From: Akkermansia muciniphila
GTDB taxonomy: Bacteria > Verrucomicrobiota > Verrucomicrobiia > Verrucomicrobiales > Akkermansiaceae
Direction of reading: 5' to 3'
Length of the DNA stretch: 64,000 nucleotides
Assembly: GCF_030848305.1 (NCBI RefSeq)
Contig: NZ_CP114598.1
Location: 1,116,001 to 1,180,000 of the forward strand
The position numbers were made by a program, and so were the translations under genes. A model generated the notes under the pieces. That model was not told where the DNA came from. It worked only from the letters and a program-made list of their open reading frames with translations, and did not search any database. Below, in pieces: positions 25,142 through 34,724 of this stretch (its first letter is position 1; every line of letters begins with the position of its first letter).

Positions 25142-26518
25142 ATGTTGATTCAAAACGCAGACCGTACTACCTACGGGATTAATAAGATTGTTGTTTCCGT
25201 TCTCGCATTCGTCGTTTTCTTCGTTGTCGGATTTGTGTCCTGGCAGTGGGATGGGGTGGCTCCGGAACCGTGGCGTCTGCGGACTCTGGTGCTGGCGCCT
25301 CTGACGATGTCTCTGTTGCTGTATATATGTTGTGACCAGTTCGGCGTTTACTTCCGCTGCATGACGCTCAGGGAAAGCATCCGGCGGTTTGTGGTGGCAT
25401 ATGTCTGTTTTGTGGTGTTGAGCGTGATGATATGGAAGTTCTTTGTTCCCTTCTCCGCAGACGTTGGTGTTCAGTTTCTGGCGTATTTGCTTACTTTTCT
25501 GGGTTCCCTCTGGCTGCGTGTCAGCCGGTTCCGGGCGGAAAAAAAGCTGGTGGAAGAGGCCCCTACGCTGGTGGTGGGAACTCCGGACCATGTGAAAGAA
25601 TTCCGCAGGATGCTGGAGAGAAATCATGTGGACTTCAGGAAGGAGCTGCTGGTCATGGCTCCTGAAGAGGTTGACAGTGCGGTAGTCAGGAATTTGCTGA
25701 TTAAAGACTGCGTCAGCAAAGTGGTGTTTCTGCCGGAGGAAGTGGACTCTTCCGTGGCGCGGTGTCTGGTGGAGCTGTGCGGCAAGATGGGAGTCGATTT
25801 TTACGCAAGCATGGTGGTAAGCATGCCCGCTGTGCACAAAACCTATTTCGGCGTGATCGGAGGAACAAGAATGCTGGTGTACAAATCAACTCCCATCCCC
25901 TATCCCACTTCCTGGCAGCTGAAGAAAATACTGGACTGGGCGGGAGCGCTTGCGCTTCTGGTGGGAACGTCTCCCTTGTGGGTGCTGGCTGCTGTGGGCA
26001 TCAAGCTGTCGGATCGCGGCCCTGTCTTTTACCGCCAGAAACGTTCCGGGCTGTATGGCCGCGAGTTTGGCATGTGGAAGTTCCGTACCATGCACCGGGA
26101 CGCGGATAAAAGGCTGGATGAAGTGAAAGCCAAGTACGGCAATGACATGGACGGCCCCATTTTTAAGCTGGAGCATGACCCGCGCATTTTCTCCTTCGGG
26201 CGCTTTCTGCGCAAGTTCAGCATCGACGAGCTTCCCCAGCTCATTAATGTGCTGAAGGGGGAAATGAGCCTGGTTGGCCCGCGGCCGCTGCCCGTTTATG
26301 AAACGGAAGCTTTTACCAGCGACGCCCACCGCCGCAGGTTGAGCGTGCTGCCCGGCGTGACGGGGTACTGGCAGATTGCCGGAAGAAGCAATATCCGGGA
26401 ATTTGAAAAGCTGGTGGAGCTGGATATGAAGTATATTGACAACTGGTCTCTGTGGCTGGATATCAAGCTGCTTTTGAAAACCGTTCCGGCGGTGCTTTTC
26501 GCCCGTGGGGCAAAGTAG
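25142..26518 (+). CDS. Polyprenyl-phosphate sugar-1-phosphate transferase (WbaP/WcaJ-like)
   Basis: A 458-residue membrane enzyme that starts exopolysaccharide or O-unit synthesis by moving hexose-1-phosphate onto undecaprenyl phosphate. Seen: four N-terminal membrane helices (to about 130), a nucleotide-fold-like middle (about 145-240), one more hydrophobic segment, then the catalytic domain: DRGPVFYRQKRSGLYGREF, FRTMHRDAD, LRKFSIDELPQLINVLKGEM, SLVGPRPLPVYE and PGVTGYWQIAGRS, all classic. A GTG start at 25115 would add nine residues but falls at the promoter. It may supply the polysaccharide usually tied to PEP-CTERM proteins. No other polysaccharide genes adjoin it. Confidence 0.92.
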   Translation: MLIQNADRTTYGINKIVVSVLAFVVFFVVGFVSWQWDGVAPEPWRLRTLVLAPLTMSLLLYICCDQFGVYFRCMTLRESIRRFVVAYVCFVVLSVMIWKFFVPFSADVGVQFLAYLLTFLGSLWLRVSRFRAEKKLVEEAPTLVVGTPDHVKEFRRMLERNHVDFRKELLVMAPEEVDSAVVRNLLIKDCVSKVVFLPEEVDSSVARCLVELCGKMGVDFYASMVVSMPAVHKTYFGVIGGTRMLVYKSTPIPYPTSWQLKKILDWAGALALLVGTSPLWVLAAVGIKLSDRGPVFYRQKRSGLYGREFGMWKFRTMHRDADKRLDEVKAKYGNDMDGPIFKLEHDPRIFSFGRFLRKFSIDELPQLINVLKGEMSLVGPRPLPVYETEAFTSDAHRRRLSVLPGVTGYWQIAGRSNIREFEKLVELDMKYIDNWSLWLDIKLLLKTVPAVLFARGAK

Positions 26519-26735
26519 CTTCCGGGGCGTCCTGAACTGCAAGGCCGGCGGTCTTTTTCCGGGGATTCGGAATCTGGCCGGGGCCCTATGACGGGCGGAG
26601 CAAGCCTGTTTTTAAGAATACGGCAGTCAGACGGGAACGGAATTTGGCGTATTTGTTGAAAGATGAAGAAAATTGTTGCCGGACAGAGACTTTAACCTTG
26701 AGGTGCGGAAAGGGATAAGGCAGAATCAATTTACT

Positions 26736-27914
26736 ATGGATTTAGTTCAGCGAGAAATCTCTAAAGAAACGGTGACTCCGTATTTCATCGAGTATTTCGG
26801 TCAGGCGCCTACTCATGTGGCAGCGGCACCGGGACGTGTGAACCTTATCGGTGAGCACACGGATTATAATAACGGTTTTGTGATGCCTATGGCGCTTGAT
26901 AACCATTGTGTTGTGGCTGTGGCTCCCTCCCCCGTGGGCAAACACCGCTTTTGCGGTTCCCTGGGCGACCAGATCCATGAAATTGCGGTGGAAGACGCCT
27001 TGATTCCCGGCGAACCGTTCTGGTCCAATTATGTCCGCGGCGTTCTGGCCAATCTGCACAGACGCGGCATAGAAATCGGGCCTGTGGATATGCTGATTGA
27101 CAGCAATGTTCCCCGCGGCGGCGGCCTTTCTTCCAGCGCCGCTCTTGAAGTCGCCGTCTGTACGGCGCTCGCCGCTTTTGCCGGCGTTGCCATAGATCCC
27201 AAGGAAGTAGCCCTGATCGGGCAGGCCGTGGAACATGAATTCGTGAACGTTCCCTGCGGCATCATGGACCAGTTTATTTCCGCCAACGGCAAGAAGGGCA
27301 TGGCTCTCAAACTGGATTGCGCCTCTCTGGAATATGAGCTGGTCCCGATGAATAATGATTCCGTTTCCGTACTGGTGCTGGACAGCGCTGTGAAGCATTC
27401 CCTGGCGGACGGAGCTTATGGACAGCGCCGCAAGCAGTGTGAGGAAGCTTCCTCCATCATGGGAGTGCCCTCCCTGCGGGAAGCTACGCTGGAGCTGCTG
27501 GAATCCTTCAGGGAACAGCTTGGAGACGTGCGCTACCGCCGCGCCCGCCATGTCATTGGGGAAAATGCGCGCGTGAACGCTTTTGCGAACGCCCTTGCCC
27601 GCGGGGATTGGGATGAGGCTGGTGTCGCCATGCGCGGCAGCCATGCTTCCCTGCGTGACGACTATGAGGTTTCCTGTGCCGAGGTGGACACCCTTGTTTC
27701 CCTCTGTGACCGTATTCCCTCCGCATCTTCCATTTACGGCGCGCGCATGACGGGCGGCGGCTTTGGCGGATGCATTGTGGCCCTGGTGAAGACGGAGGAC
27801 GTGGAAAAGGTGGCCCAGGAGCTTCTGGACGGCTACTGCCAGGAAACGGGTATTGAAACCACGTACCTCGTGACCCGTGCCGGAGAAGGCGCCCGTGTTC
27901 TGTACCAAGCTTAA
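26736..27914 (+). CDS. galK: Galactokinase
   Basis: A 392-residue GHMP kinase that phosphorylates galactose at C1, entering the Leloir pathway. Seen: the signature GRVNLIGEHTDYNNGFVMPM (about 30-49), the phosphate loop GGGLSSSAALEVA and GIMDQFIS with the catalytic Asp, plus the C-terminal MTGGGFGGCIVALV. The open frame extends 21 codons upstream; the Met at 26736 fits the family N-terminus. It lies 9 bp before the sugar symporter, so uptake and first step are coupled. Galactose is a main mucin O-glycan sugar. Confidence 0.97.
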   Translation: MDLVQREISKETVTPYFIEYFGQAPTHVAAAPGRVNLIGEHTDYNNGFVMPMALDNHCVVAVAPSPVGKHRFCGSLGDQIHEIAVEDALIPGEPFWSNYVRGVLANLHRRGIEIGPVDMLIDSNVPRGGGLSSSAALEVAVCTALAAFAGVAIDPKEVALIGQAVEHEFVNVPCGIMDQFISANGKKGMALKLDCASLEYELVPMNNDSVSVLVLDSAVKHSLADGAYGQRRKQCEEASSIMGVPSLREATLELLESFREQLGDVRYRRARHVIGENARVNAFANALARGDWDEAGVAMRGSHASLRDDYEVSCAEVDTLVSLCDRIPSASSIYGARMTGGGFGGCIVALVKTEDVEKVAQELLDGYCQETGIETTYLVTRAGEGARVLYQA

Positions 27915-27923
27915 TCCATACTG

Positions 27924-30212
27924 ATGATGAAGACACTAGCAACCATATTCGGGGCGCTCGCCCTGATGACGTGGGGCGCAGCCGCCCAGGAGGGTTCCGT
28001 ACCTGAAACGGCAGCTGATGCGCAGCCCGCCCTGGCCGCTCCGGCCGTGACTCCCGCCGTAGAGGCCCAGCCGGCAGCGGAAATTCAGCCGGCGGCTCCC
28101 GCCGCGGATGCCGTTCCGGCCGTTTCCGCGGAACCTAAGACGGCTCCTCTTTCCATGGTGGAAGTCATTCTCTTCTGCGTAGTCGTGGTAGGCGTAATCG
28201 CCCTGGGCATCTGGAAGAGCCGTGACCCTGAGGAAACGGAAGAGGAAAAGAAGACCAAAGGTGCTTCGGATTATTTCCTGGCCGGCCGCGGTCTGACCTG
28301 GTGGCTGGTGGGTTTCTCCCTGATTGCTGCCAACATTTCCACGGAACAATTTGTGGGGATGTCCGGCAAATCCGCCAACTGGGTGGGCATGGCCATTGCC
28401 GGATATGAATGGCTGGCCGCTATCACGCTGGTGGTTGTAGCCTTCTGTTTCCTTCCCAAGTTGCTGAAAGGCGGTGTATATACGATTCCCGAATTCCTGG
28501 AATACCGGTATAACACGCTGGCTCGCTCCCTGATGGCCATTGCCACGCTGCTGATTCTGGTAGGCGTGCCGACTGCGGGCGTGATTTATGCCGGCGCCAA
28601 GGTGATCTCCGTGTTCTTCACGGGATATTCTGCCATGGGCATCGACTTCGGCAACATTACCGTCGGCTGCGTCATCATTGCTTTCTGCGCCACGGTATAC
28701 GTATTCGTGGGCGGGTTGAAAGCCTGCGCCTGGACGGACCTGTTCTGGGGCGCCGCTCTGATTGTGGGCGGCGGCGTGGTGGCCTATTTTGCCTTGACGG
28801 AGCTCAGCGGCGCAGACCCGAACCATTTGATTCAATCCGCCGCCGCCAATTCCGGCGCGACGGTCGCCTCCCTGGGGAATCCTTCGGACAGCCTCTGGCA
28901 TGGGGTGACGCGCTTTTTTGAACTGAACTCCGGTGACGCGGCCAGCGGCGTAAATACCGTGGGCGGAAAGCTGCACATGATCCGCCCTGCGGATGATGCG
29001 GAAATCCCGTGGACGGCTCTTTGCCTGGGCCTGTGGATCCCCAACTTCTTCTACTGGGGCCTCAACCAGTACATCATGCAGCGTACGCTGGCTTCCAAAT
29101 CCCTGGCGGAAGGCCAGATGGGCATTGTGTTCGCCGCGTTCCTCAAGCTCCTCATCCCATTTGTGGTGGTGGTCCCCGGCATTCTGGCCTACAACCTGTA
29201 CCGCAATGACCTGAAGGAACAGGCGGAAGTGAAATACGCGGCGGAAATCCGTAAGACGGAAGATCCCGCAGCCGTCAAGGGCCGCCCCGTCATCTACAAG
29301 CTTACGGACAGCTTCCTGGTGGAAAACGTGGAGGCAGGCTGTGCCCATGCCATTCATAACGCGGAAGTAATGAAGGTGGAAGAAGACGTTATGGCCAATT
29401 TGAAACAGGCCTGCGCCGATTTGAAGGCGGATGCCGCCAACGACCAGACCACGCTGGCGGAACGCGCCCCGTTCGTGGAAAAAATCGCTTCCCTTAACAA
29501 CAAAATCATCAAGCCGGCCGTGGACAACTCAGATAACTACTATCTGACGGATACGCTGGTAGGCTTTGATTACGACTCCGCTTTCGGCACGCTGATCAGA
29601 AAACTGCTTCCCGGCACAGGCTGGACATGGTTTGTGCTTGCAGCCCTTTTTGGCGCGGTGGTGTCTTCCCTGGCGTCCATGCTGAATTCCGCATCCACCA
29701 TCTTTACGATGGACATCTACAACAAGCTGCGCAGAAACGCGGGGCCCACGGAGCTGGTTACCGTCGGCAAGATAGGGTTGCTGGTGTGCGCCGTGATCGC
29801 CCTGACCATTGCTCCGTTCCTGGACAGTCCGGCCTTTGGCGGCATTTTCAACTTCATTCAGGAATTCCAGGGCTTCCTGAGTCCGGGCGCCCTGTGCGTG
29901 TTCCTCTTCGGCTTCTTTGTGCCCAAGTGCCCGCGCATCTTCGGCTGGCTGGGCATCGTCATTAATGCCCTCCTGTACGGAATCCTGAAAGTGTGGCAGC
30001 CGGAAATGGCCTTCCTGAACCGCATGGCCGTGTGTTTCATCACGGTAGTGCTCATCGGCTTCATCTTCACGGCGGTGAACGCCGCCCGCGGCGGGCAGTC
30101 CATCGTGCTGCCCGACAGAGGCGTGGTGGCCCTTCAGTCCTCTTCACGGGCCAAGATCTTCGGATGGTTCGTGGTTGCCGCGACGGTCGCCCTGTACATC
30201 ATCTTCTGGTAA
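27924..30212 (+). CDS. Sodium/solute symporter, SGLT-like, with N-terminal extension
   Basis: A 762-residue SSS-family transporter, probably sodium-galactose/glucose, given the overlap of function with galK 9 bp upstream. Seen: SDYFLAGRGLTWWLVGFSLI and NISTEQFVGMSG (SSS start, TM1), GGVYTIPEFLEYRYN (family signature region), and 13-14 membrane helices. Unusual: residues 1-22 look like a cleavable signal peptide (MMKTLATIFGALALMTWGAAAQ), followed by an Ala/Pro-rich linker (25-75) before the transporter begins. A soluble loop of about 130 residues (roughly 428-555) interrupts the later helices. vSGLT is about 540 residues, so both additions are real size gains. Confidence 0.92.
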   Translation: MMKTLATIFGALALMTWGAAAQEGSVPETAADAQPALAAPAVTPAVEAQPAAEIQPAAPAADAVPAVSAEPKTAPLSMVEVILFCVVVVGVIALGIWKSRDPEETEEEKKTKGASDYFLAGRGLTWWLVGFSLIAANISTEQFVGMSGKSANWVGMAIAGYEWLAAITLVVVAFCFLPKLLKGGVYTIPEFLEYRYNTLARSLMAIATLLILVGVPTAGVIYAGAKVISVFFTGYSAMGIDFGNITVGCVIIAFCATVYVFVGGLKACAWTDLFWGAALIVGGGVVAYFALTELSGADPNHLIQSAAANSGATVASLGNPSDSLWHGVTRFFELNSGDAASGVNTVGGKLHMIRPADDAEIPWTALCLGLWIPNFFYWGLNQYIMQRTLASKSLAEGQMGIVFAAFLKLLIPFVVVVPGILAYNLYRNDLKEQAEVKYAAEIRKTEDPAAVKGRPVIYKLTDSFLVENVEAGCAHAIHNAEVMKVEEDVMANLKQACADLKADAANDQTTLAERAPFVEKIASLNNKIIKPAVDNSDNYYLTDTLVGFDYDSAFGTLIRKLLPGTGWTWFVLAALFGAVVSSLASMLNSASTIFTMDIYNKLRRNAGPTELVTVGKIGLLVCAVIALTIAPFLDSPAFGGIFNFIQEFQGFLSPGALCVFLFGFFVPKCPRIFGWLGIVINALLYGILKVWQPEMAFLNRMAVCFITVVLIGFIFTAVNAARGGQSIVLPDRGVVALQSSSRAKIFGWFVVAATVALYIIFW

Positions 30213-30244
30213 TTTCAGGGAAGGCCTTCCGGTCTGTATTTTCA

Positions 30245-30274
30245 ATCCTCCCGGTTCATGCCGGGAGGATTTTT
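30245..30274 (+). terminator. Intrinsic terminator of galK-symporter operon
   Basis: Perfect 10-bp arms ATCCTCCCGG (30245-30254) and CCGGGAGGAT (30261-30270), loop TTCATG, then TTTTC. Confidence 0.85.
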
Positions 30275-30413
30275 CATGTCCGGGAAAGACCCCTGACAAA
30301 CTGCCTGGACGGTCTTATTATGAAAACCTGGCCTGTGAACCCGGCAGACTGGCGTTTCCGGGCGGCAACGGCGGCCATCATTGAAAAGAGGCCGGTAAGA
30401 CGCCAGGCCGCTT

Positions 30414-32420
30414 TTATTCCTCTTCCAGAAGCATGCTGCGCAGGGAGTCAAAGAAGTTCCCGGATTCCTCTTCCGTCGCTTCTGCGTTCATGAGGTCCTC
30501 CCATTGGGAATATTCCATAAGGTGGGGGGGGATTTCACTGAGGAAGGAGGAACGCTGGCAAGGCATGCGGTCTCCGTAGCGCAGGCGCGTGGCGCAATAG
30601 GTCAGCATGAGTTTTTCCTGCGCGCGCGTGATGCCTACGTAAAGCAGGCGGCGTTCTTCGTCGCAATTGCCGTCTTCCAGGGAACGCTTGTGGGGGAGAA
30701 TGCCTTCCTCCAGCCCCACGAGGTACACTGCCGGGAATTCCAGTCCCTTGGCGGCGTGCATGGTAATCAGGCACACGCCGGGCTTGTTCTCCACGTCGTC
30801 ATCATTATCCTCCTTGTCCAGGGTGACCTGGGCCAGGTAGTCCCGGAGGGTTTTCCCGGGTTGCCAGAAGTTGCGGAGGGAGGCTTTCACGTCCCCGATG
30901 GACACCAGCCGTTTCTGGATTTCAGCTTCCGTCTTGCACAGGCGCGTGACGTATTCACTGAACCCGGTTTCCTCAATAAGCTGCTCCAGGATGTCTCCGA
31001 AGTCGGTTTCCCTGTCCTGGAAAAGGTCAATGTATTTTGCAATCAGCTCATTGAACGCCTGTACGCTGTTGCGTGCGCGGGTGGAAAGGGCCGCCAGGAA
31101 TTCTTCGTCCTGGAGGGCGGCCCAGACGCTGTTGCCGTGCTCCCGGCTCCAGTCGATGGCCAGATGGCTGGTCAGCTCGCTGATGCCGCGCGGCGGCGTG
31201 TTGAGGATGCGCAGCAGATATTCGTCAGCCTGCGGGTTTTCGATAGTCGCCAGATAGGAAATGAGGTCCTTTACCTCCTTGCGGTCGAAAAAACTCTGCG
31301 CGCCCACCATGCGGTAGGGAATTTTGTGTTCCCGGAGCGTTTGTTCAATAACGCGGCTCTGGGTATTGGCCCGGAACAGAATGGCGAAGTCCTCCCAGGG
31401 GCGGCCTTCCTGCCTGCGGACGTTTTCAATGTCCGTGATGATGAATTCAGCCTCTTCCGCGTCTCCGGGCATGGAAATCAGCCGGACGGCTTCTCCACCG
31501 CCTTTGTGGGCACGCAGCGTCTTGTCCCTCCGGCCTAGGTTATGGCGGATCAGGGCATTGGCCGTGTCCAGAATGGGGGCGGTGCAGCGGTAATTTTCCT
31601 CCAGCTTGATGACGGAGGGATTTGGAAAAAAGCGTTCGAATTCCAGGATATTGCTGATCTGGGCTCCGCGCCAGCCATAGATGGACTGGTCGTCGTCACC
31701 CACTACGCAGACATTGTGTTCCGGGCCCACCAGATGGCCCAGCAGACTCATTTGGAGACTGTTGGTATCCTGGAATTCGTCCACGGTGATATAGCGGAAG
31801 CGCTGTTGCCACGCCTCCCTGACGTCCCGGTGTTCCTTCAGCAATTTGTCCGCCAGAATCAGCAGGTCGTCAAAGTCCACGGAATTCTGCGCCTGAAGCT
31901 CCCGCTGGTAGGAGGCTGCGATGTTGGCCGTCAGGTTGTCTTCAATGGAGTCAAGGCCCAGGCCGCTGTTTTTCATCCGGCTCATGGAGGAAAGCACGTC
32001 CTTGGGCGTGATTTTTTCCGTAATGCCGCCGTGGCGCACAATCAGTCGCCGAATCAGGCCGCTTTGCTCGGAACCGCTGTAAATGGTGAAATTGGTCTTG
32101 TACCCCAGGCGCCCTATGTCCTCTCTCAGGATGCGCACGCAGAGGGAATGGAAGGTGCTCACCATTATTTGGCGCGCCGCTTTGCGTTCCACCATCTGGC
32201 CTACGCGTTCCCGCATTTCCAGGGCAGCCTTGTTTGTGAACGTCACGGCCAGGATGCTTTTGGGGCTGATGCCCCGGTCCACCATATGGGCGATGCGGCA
32301 GGTGACGGTGCGCGTCTTGCCTGTTCCGGCCCCGGCCAGGATCAGCACGGGCCCCTGCAGGGTCTGCACGGCCTTCTTCTGGGCCGCGTTCAGGCTCTCC
32401 ATGGAAAAGGATTTGGCCAT
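30414..32420 (-). CDS. UvrD/PcrA/Rep-family DNA helicase
   Basis: A 668-residue superfamily 1A 3'-5' helicase for repair or replication restart. Seen: Q-motif and Walker A LAGAGTGKTRTV (about 28-39), motif Ia VTFTNKAALEMRERV, motif II DEFQDTNS, motif III GDDDQSIYGWRGA, motif IV FRANTQSRV, motif V TMHAAKGLEFPAVYLVG and motif VI LLYVGITRAQEKLMLT. At 668 residues it is nearer Rep than UvrD (720) and ends soon after motif VI without the long C-terminal tail. Its start touches the fmt stop with no gap, so translation is probably coupled. Confidence 0.94.
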   Translation of the reverse strand: MAKSFSMESLNAAQKKAVQTLQGPVLILAGAGTGKTRTVTCRIAHMVDRGISPKSILAVTFTNKAALEMRERVGQMVERKAARQIMVSTFHSLCVRILREDIGRLGYKTNFTIYSGSEQSGLIRRLIVRHGGITEKITPKDVLSSMSRMKNSGLGLDSIEDNLTANIAASYQRELQAQNSVDFDDLLILADKLLKEHRDVREAWQQRFRYITVDEFQDTNSLQMSLLGHLVGPEHNVCVVGDDDQSIYGWRGAQISNILEFERFFPNPSVIKLEENYRCTAPILDTANALIRHNLGRRDKTLRAHKGGGEAVRLISMPGDAEEAEFIITDIENVRRQEGRPWEDFAILFRANTQSRVIEQTLREHKIPYRMVGAQSFFDRKEVKDLISYLATIENPQADEYLLRILNTPPRGISELTSHLAIDWSREHGNSVWAALQDEEFLAALSTRARNSVQAFNELIAKYIDLFQDRETDFGDILEQLIEETGFSEYVTRLCKTEAEIQKRLVSIGDVKASLRNFWQPGKTLRDYLAQVTLDKEDNDDDVENKPGVCLITMHAAKGLEFPAVYLVGLEEGILPHKRSLEDGNCDEERRLLYVGITRAQEKLMLTYCATRLRYGDRMPCQRSSFLSEIPPHLMEYSQWEDLMNAEATEEESGNFFDSLRSMLLEEE

Positions 32421-33365
32421 TTATACGTCAAAATGGATATCTTTCAAATTCGGGTGGCCGGCAATGAGCTGGGAGATATTCATGCGCGTGCTGCCTTCAA
32501 GCTGGACGTCTGTCACCAGCAATCCTCCGCTTCCGCAGGCGATCAGAAGCCCCTGCTCCCCGGCGGAGAGTACCTGGCCCGGTTTCCCTTTCGCTTCCGG
32601 GAGGATGGAGAAGCCGGGAAAGATTTTCATGTTGCGGATGCGTTTTTTGCGGTTCCAATAATTGGTGAAGGTGCCGGGCCACGGGTCATATGCCCGGATC
32701 ATGCGGCCGATTTCTTCTGCGGGGCGGGTCCAGTCGATTTTTCCGTCCGCCCGCAGGAGTTTAGGAGCGTATGTAGCCAGGATTTCCTGCTGGCGGATGC
32801 GCGTGGCCGTCCCTTTTTCAATGGAATGGATGACGGGCAGCAGCACATCCGGCGTCATCCTGGCCAGCTTGTCATGCAGCGTGCCTCCGGTTTCCGTGCC
32901 TTCCAGGGGAGTGCTGATCTGGGCGATAATGTCCCCGGCGTCCAGCTTCCTGACAATGTGCATGATGGTGATGCCCGTTTCTGCATCTCCGGACTTGATG
33001 GCGGACTGGATGCAGGCCGCTCCGCGGTGGCGCGGCAGGAGGGAGGCATGGGCGTTGATGCAGCCCATGGGCGCCATATCAATCACTTCCTGGCTCAGAA
33101 TTTGCCCGTATGCCATGACCACGATCAGATCCGGATTCAACCTCCTGAGGTTGCTCAGCGCATCCGGACTGCGCAGGGAATGTGGCTGGAGCACGGGAAT
33201 GCCCGCTTCCCTGGCAATATTTTTGATGGCCGGGGCTGTAAGCACCTGGTGTCTGCCGACGGGACGGTCGGGCTGCGTGACCAGGCCTGCCAGATCCGAG
33301 TGACGAATCAGGCTGCGGAAGGCGGGAATGGCAATGTCGCCTGTGCCCATAAAGACGATGCGCAT
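32421..33365 (-). CDS. fmt: Methionyl-tRNA formyltransferase
   Basis: A 314-residue enzyme that formylates initiator Met-tRNA using 10-formyl-THF. Seen: MRIVFMGTGDIAIPAF start, the folate-enzyme triad in INAHASLLPRHRGA (Asn, His) and LDAGDII (Asp), and the C-terminal OB-like domain (about 205-314). The usual PxxR variant SLLPRWRGAAP is SLLPRHRGAAC here. The frame is open far upstream through sequence antisense to the next gene; the Met at 33365 is the family start. The initiator tRNA itself lies at 60430 in this window. Confidence 0.96.
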   Translation of the reverse strand: MRIVFMGTGDIAIPAFRSLIRHSDLAGLVTQPDRPVGRHQVLTAPAIKNIAREAGIPVLQPHSLRSPDALSNLRRLNPDLIVVMAYGQILSQEVIDMAPMGCINAHASLLPRHRGAACIQSAIKSGDAETGITIMHIVRKLDAGDIIAQISTPLEGTETGGTLHDKLARMTPDVLLPVIHSIEKGTATRIRQQEILATYAPKLLRADGKIDWTRPAEEIGRMIRAYDPWPGTFTNYWNRKKRIRNMKIFPGFSILPEAKGKPGQVLSAGEQGLLIACGSGGLLVTDVQLEGSTRMNISQLIAGHPNLKDIHFDV

Positions 33366-33591
33366 GGCCGAAAGCTTGCCCTGACGGCCTGCGCAGGTCA
33401 ATGTTAAATCCGATTTTGAGAAGGGAATCATAGGGAGGAAAGGCCGTTTTTTGCCGTTACTTTCCGCCCGGGAGAGTTGCTGCGGGAAATGTTTGTTCCG
33501 GACGCTTCCTGCCCTGGGGCGCTTCCCCTCATGTCCGCCTGCCTGCAAGAAGTTCTTTCCAGTGGAGCGGAATATTGGTATATCCCGTTCT

Positions 33592-34719
33592 ATGCAGAAA
33601 GGACGGTTGCCGCGCATTCTGATTGTGACCGCAGGATACGGGGAAGGGCACAATTCCGCAGCCAGGGGCGTGCGGGATGCTCTCGCGGGGCGCGCGGAAG
33701 TCCGCGTTACGGACCTGTGCGCGGAGGCGATGCCCCGGATGTTCCGCCTGACGCGTGCCGCCTATCTGTGGACGATTTCCTGCATGCCCCGCCTCTGGAA
33801 ACTGATGTATGAGGTGAGCGATAAACGCAATATGGCGGAAAAGCCCATCAGGGGAATCGCCCCCGTGGAGCGCCTGCTGGAACGTCTTCTGCGGGAATGG
33901 AAGCCGGATGCCGTGGTCTGCACCTATATGGTATATCCCTACATGCTGGATTCCCTGGCGTCCCGCACGGGCAGGGCGGTTCCTTACCTGACCGTCGTGA
34001 CGGATTCCTTCGTCATCAATAAATTATGGCTATGTTCCGAGTCCCCGCTCTGGGCCGTGACGGATCCCTGGACAAGGGCCATCATGGAGGAAAAGGGGCT
34101 GCCGCAGGACAGGCTGCGCGTTACGGGATTTCCCGTCAATCCCGTTCTGGGGGCGTTGGCGAAGGAGCATCCTCTTTCCTGGAAGGAAGGGGAGCCGTTC
34201 CGGGTGCTTTACTTCGCCCAGCGTTCCGCACGGCATGCGCGGGCGGAACTGGAGGGTATGCTGGATGCGAATCCCGCCCTGCATGTGACCTGTATTCTGG
34301 GGCGCCGGTTCCGGCGTATTTATCCCCGTATCCGGGATTTGCGCGCCAGATACGGACGCAGGCTGACGGTGCGCGGCTGGACGCGCCGCGTGCCTTCCTA
34401 TCTTGCCGCCAGCCATGTAGTGGTCGGGAAAGCGGGAGGGGCTACCGTGCACGAAGTGCTTGCGGCCGCACGGCCCATGCTGGTGAACTTTCTTCTTCCG
34501 GGCCAGGAGGAGGGCAATACCCGTCTCCTGGAAAAACTGGGCGGCGGCGGCCATGTGCCGGACGTCCGCGCCCTGGCGTCCGCTCTTCAGGAAATGATGG
34601 CGGACGGCGGAGCTCAGTGGCGGCGCATGTATGAAAACCTGCTGCGGGCGGGGATGACCGGAGGAAGCGCCGGAATAGCGGATTTGGCCTTGAAACTGGT
34701 GGAGGAACATACTAACTGA
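33592..34719 (+). CDS. MGDG-synthase/UgtP-like glycosyltransferase
   Basis: A 375-residue GT28-type, GT-B fold transferase making a diacylglycerol glycolipid or a related product at the cytoplasmic membrane surface. Seen: ILIVTAGYGEGHNSAARGV (MGDG_synth N-terminal motif), VCTYMVYPYM, VTDSFVINKLW, and the C-terminal donor site VVGKAGGATVHEVLAAARPM. The longer frame upstream lacks similarity; the Met at 33592 starts four residues before the conserved strand. It is followed 5 bp later by coaX, so the two are co-transcribed. Confidence 0.87.
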   Translation: MQKGRLPRILIVTAGYGEGHNSAARGVRDALAGRAEVRVTDLCAEAMPRMFRLTRAAYLWTISCMPRLWKLMYEVSDKRNMAEKPIRGIAPVERLLERLLREWKPDAVVCTYMVYPYMLDSLASRTGRAVPYLTVVTDSFVINKLWLCSESPLWAVTDPWTRAIMEEKGLPQDRLRVTGFPVNPVLGALAKEHPLSWKEGEPFRVLYFAQRSARHARAELEGMLDANPALHVTCILGRRFRRIYPRIRDLRARYGRRLTVRGWTRRVPSYLAASHVVVGKAGGATVHEVLAAARPMLVNFLLPGQEEGNTRLLEKLGGGGHVPDVRALASALQEMMADGGAQWRRMYENLLRAGMTGGSAGIADLALKLVEEHTN

Positions 34720-34724
34720 TTCCC

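Noticed and set aside
26568-26580. GGATTCGGAATCT upstream of galK, resembling the same element
   Set aside because: Weaker match, single copy, gene is not PEP-CTERM.
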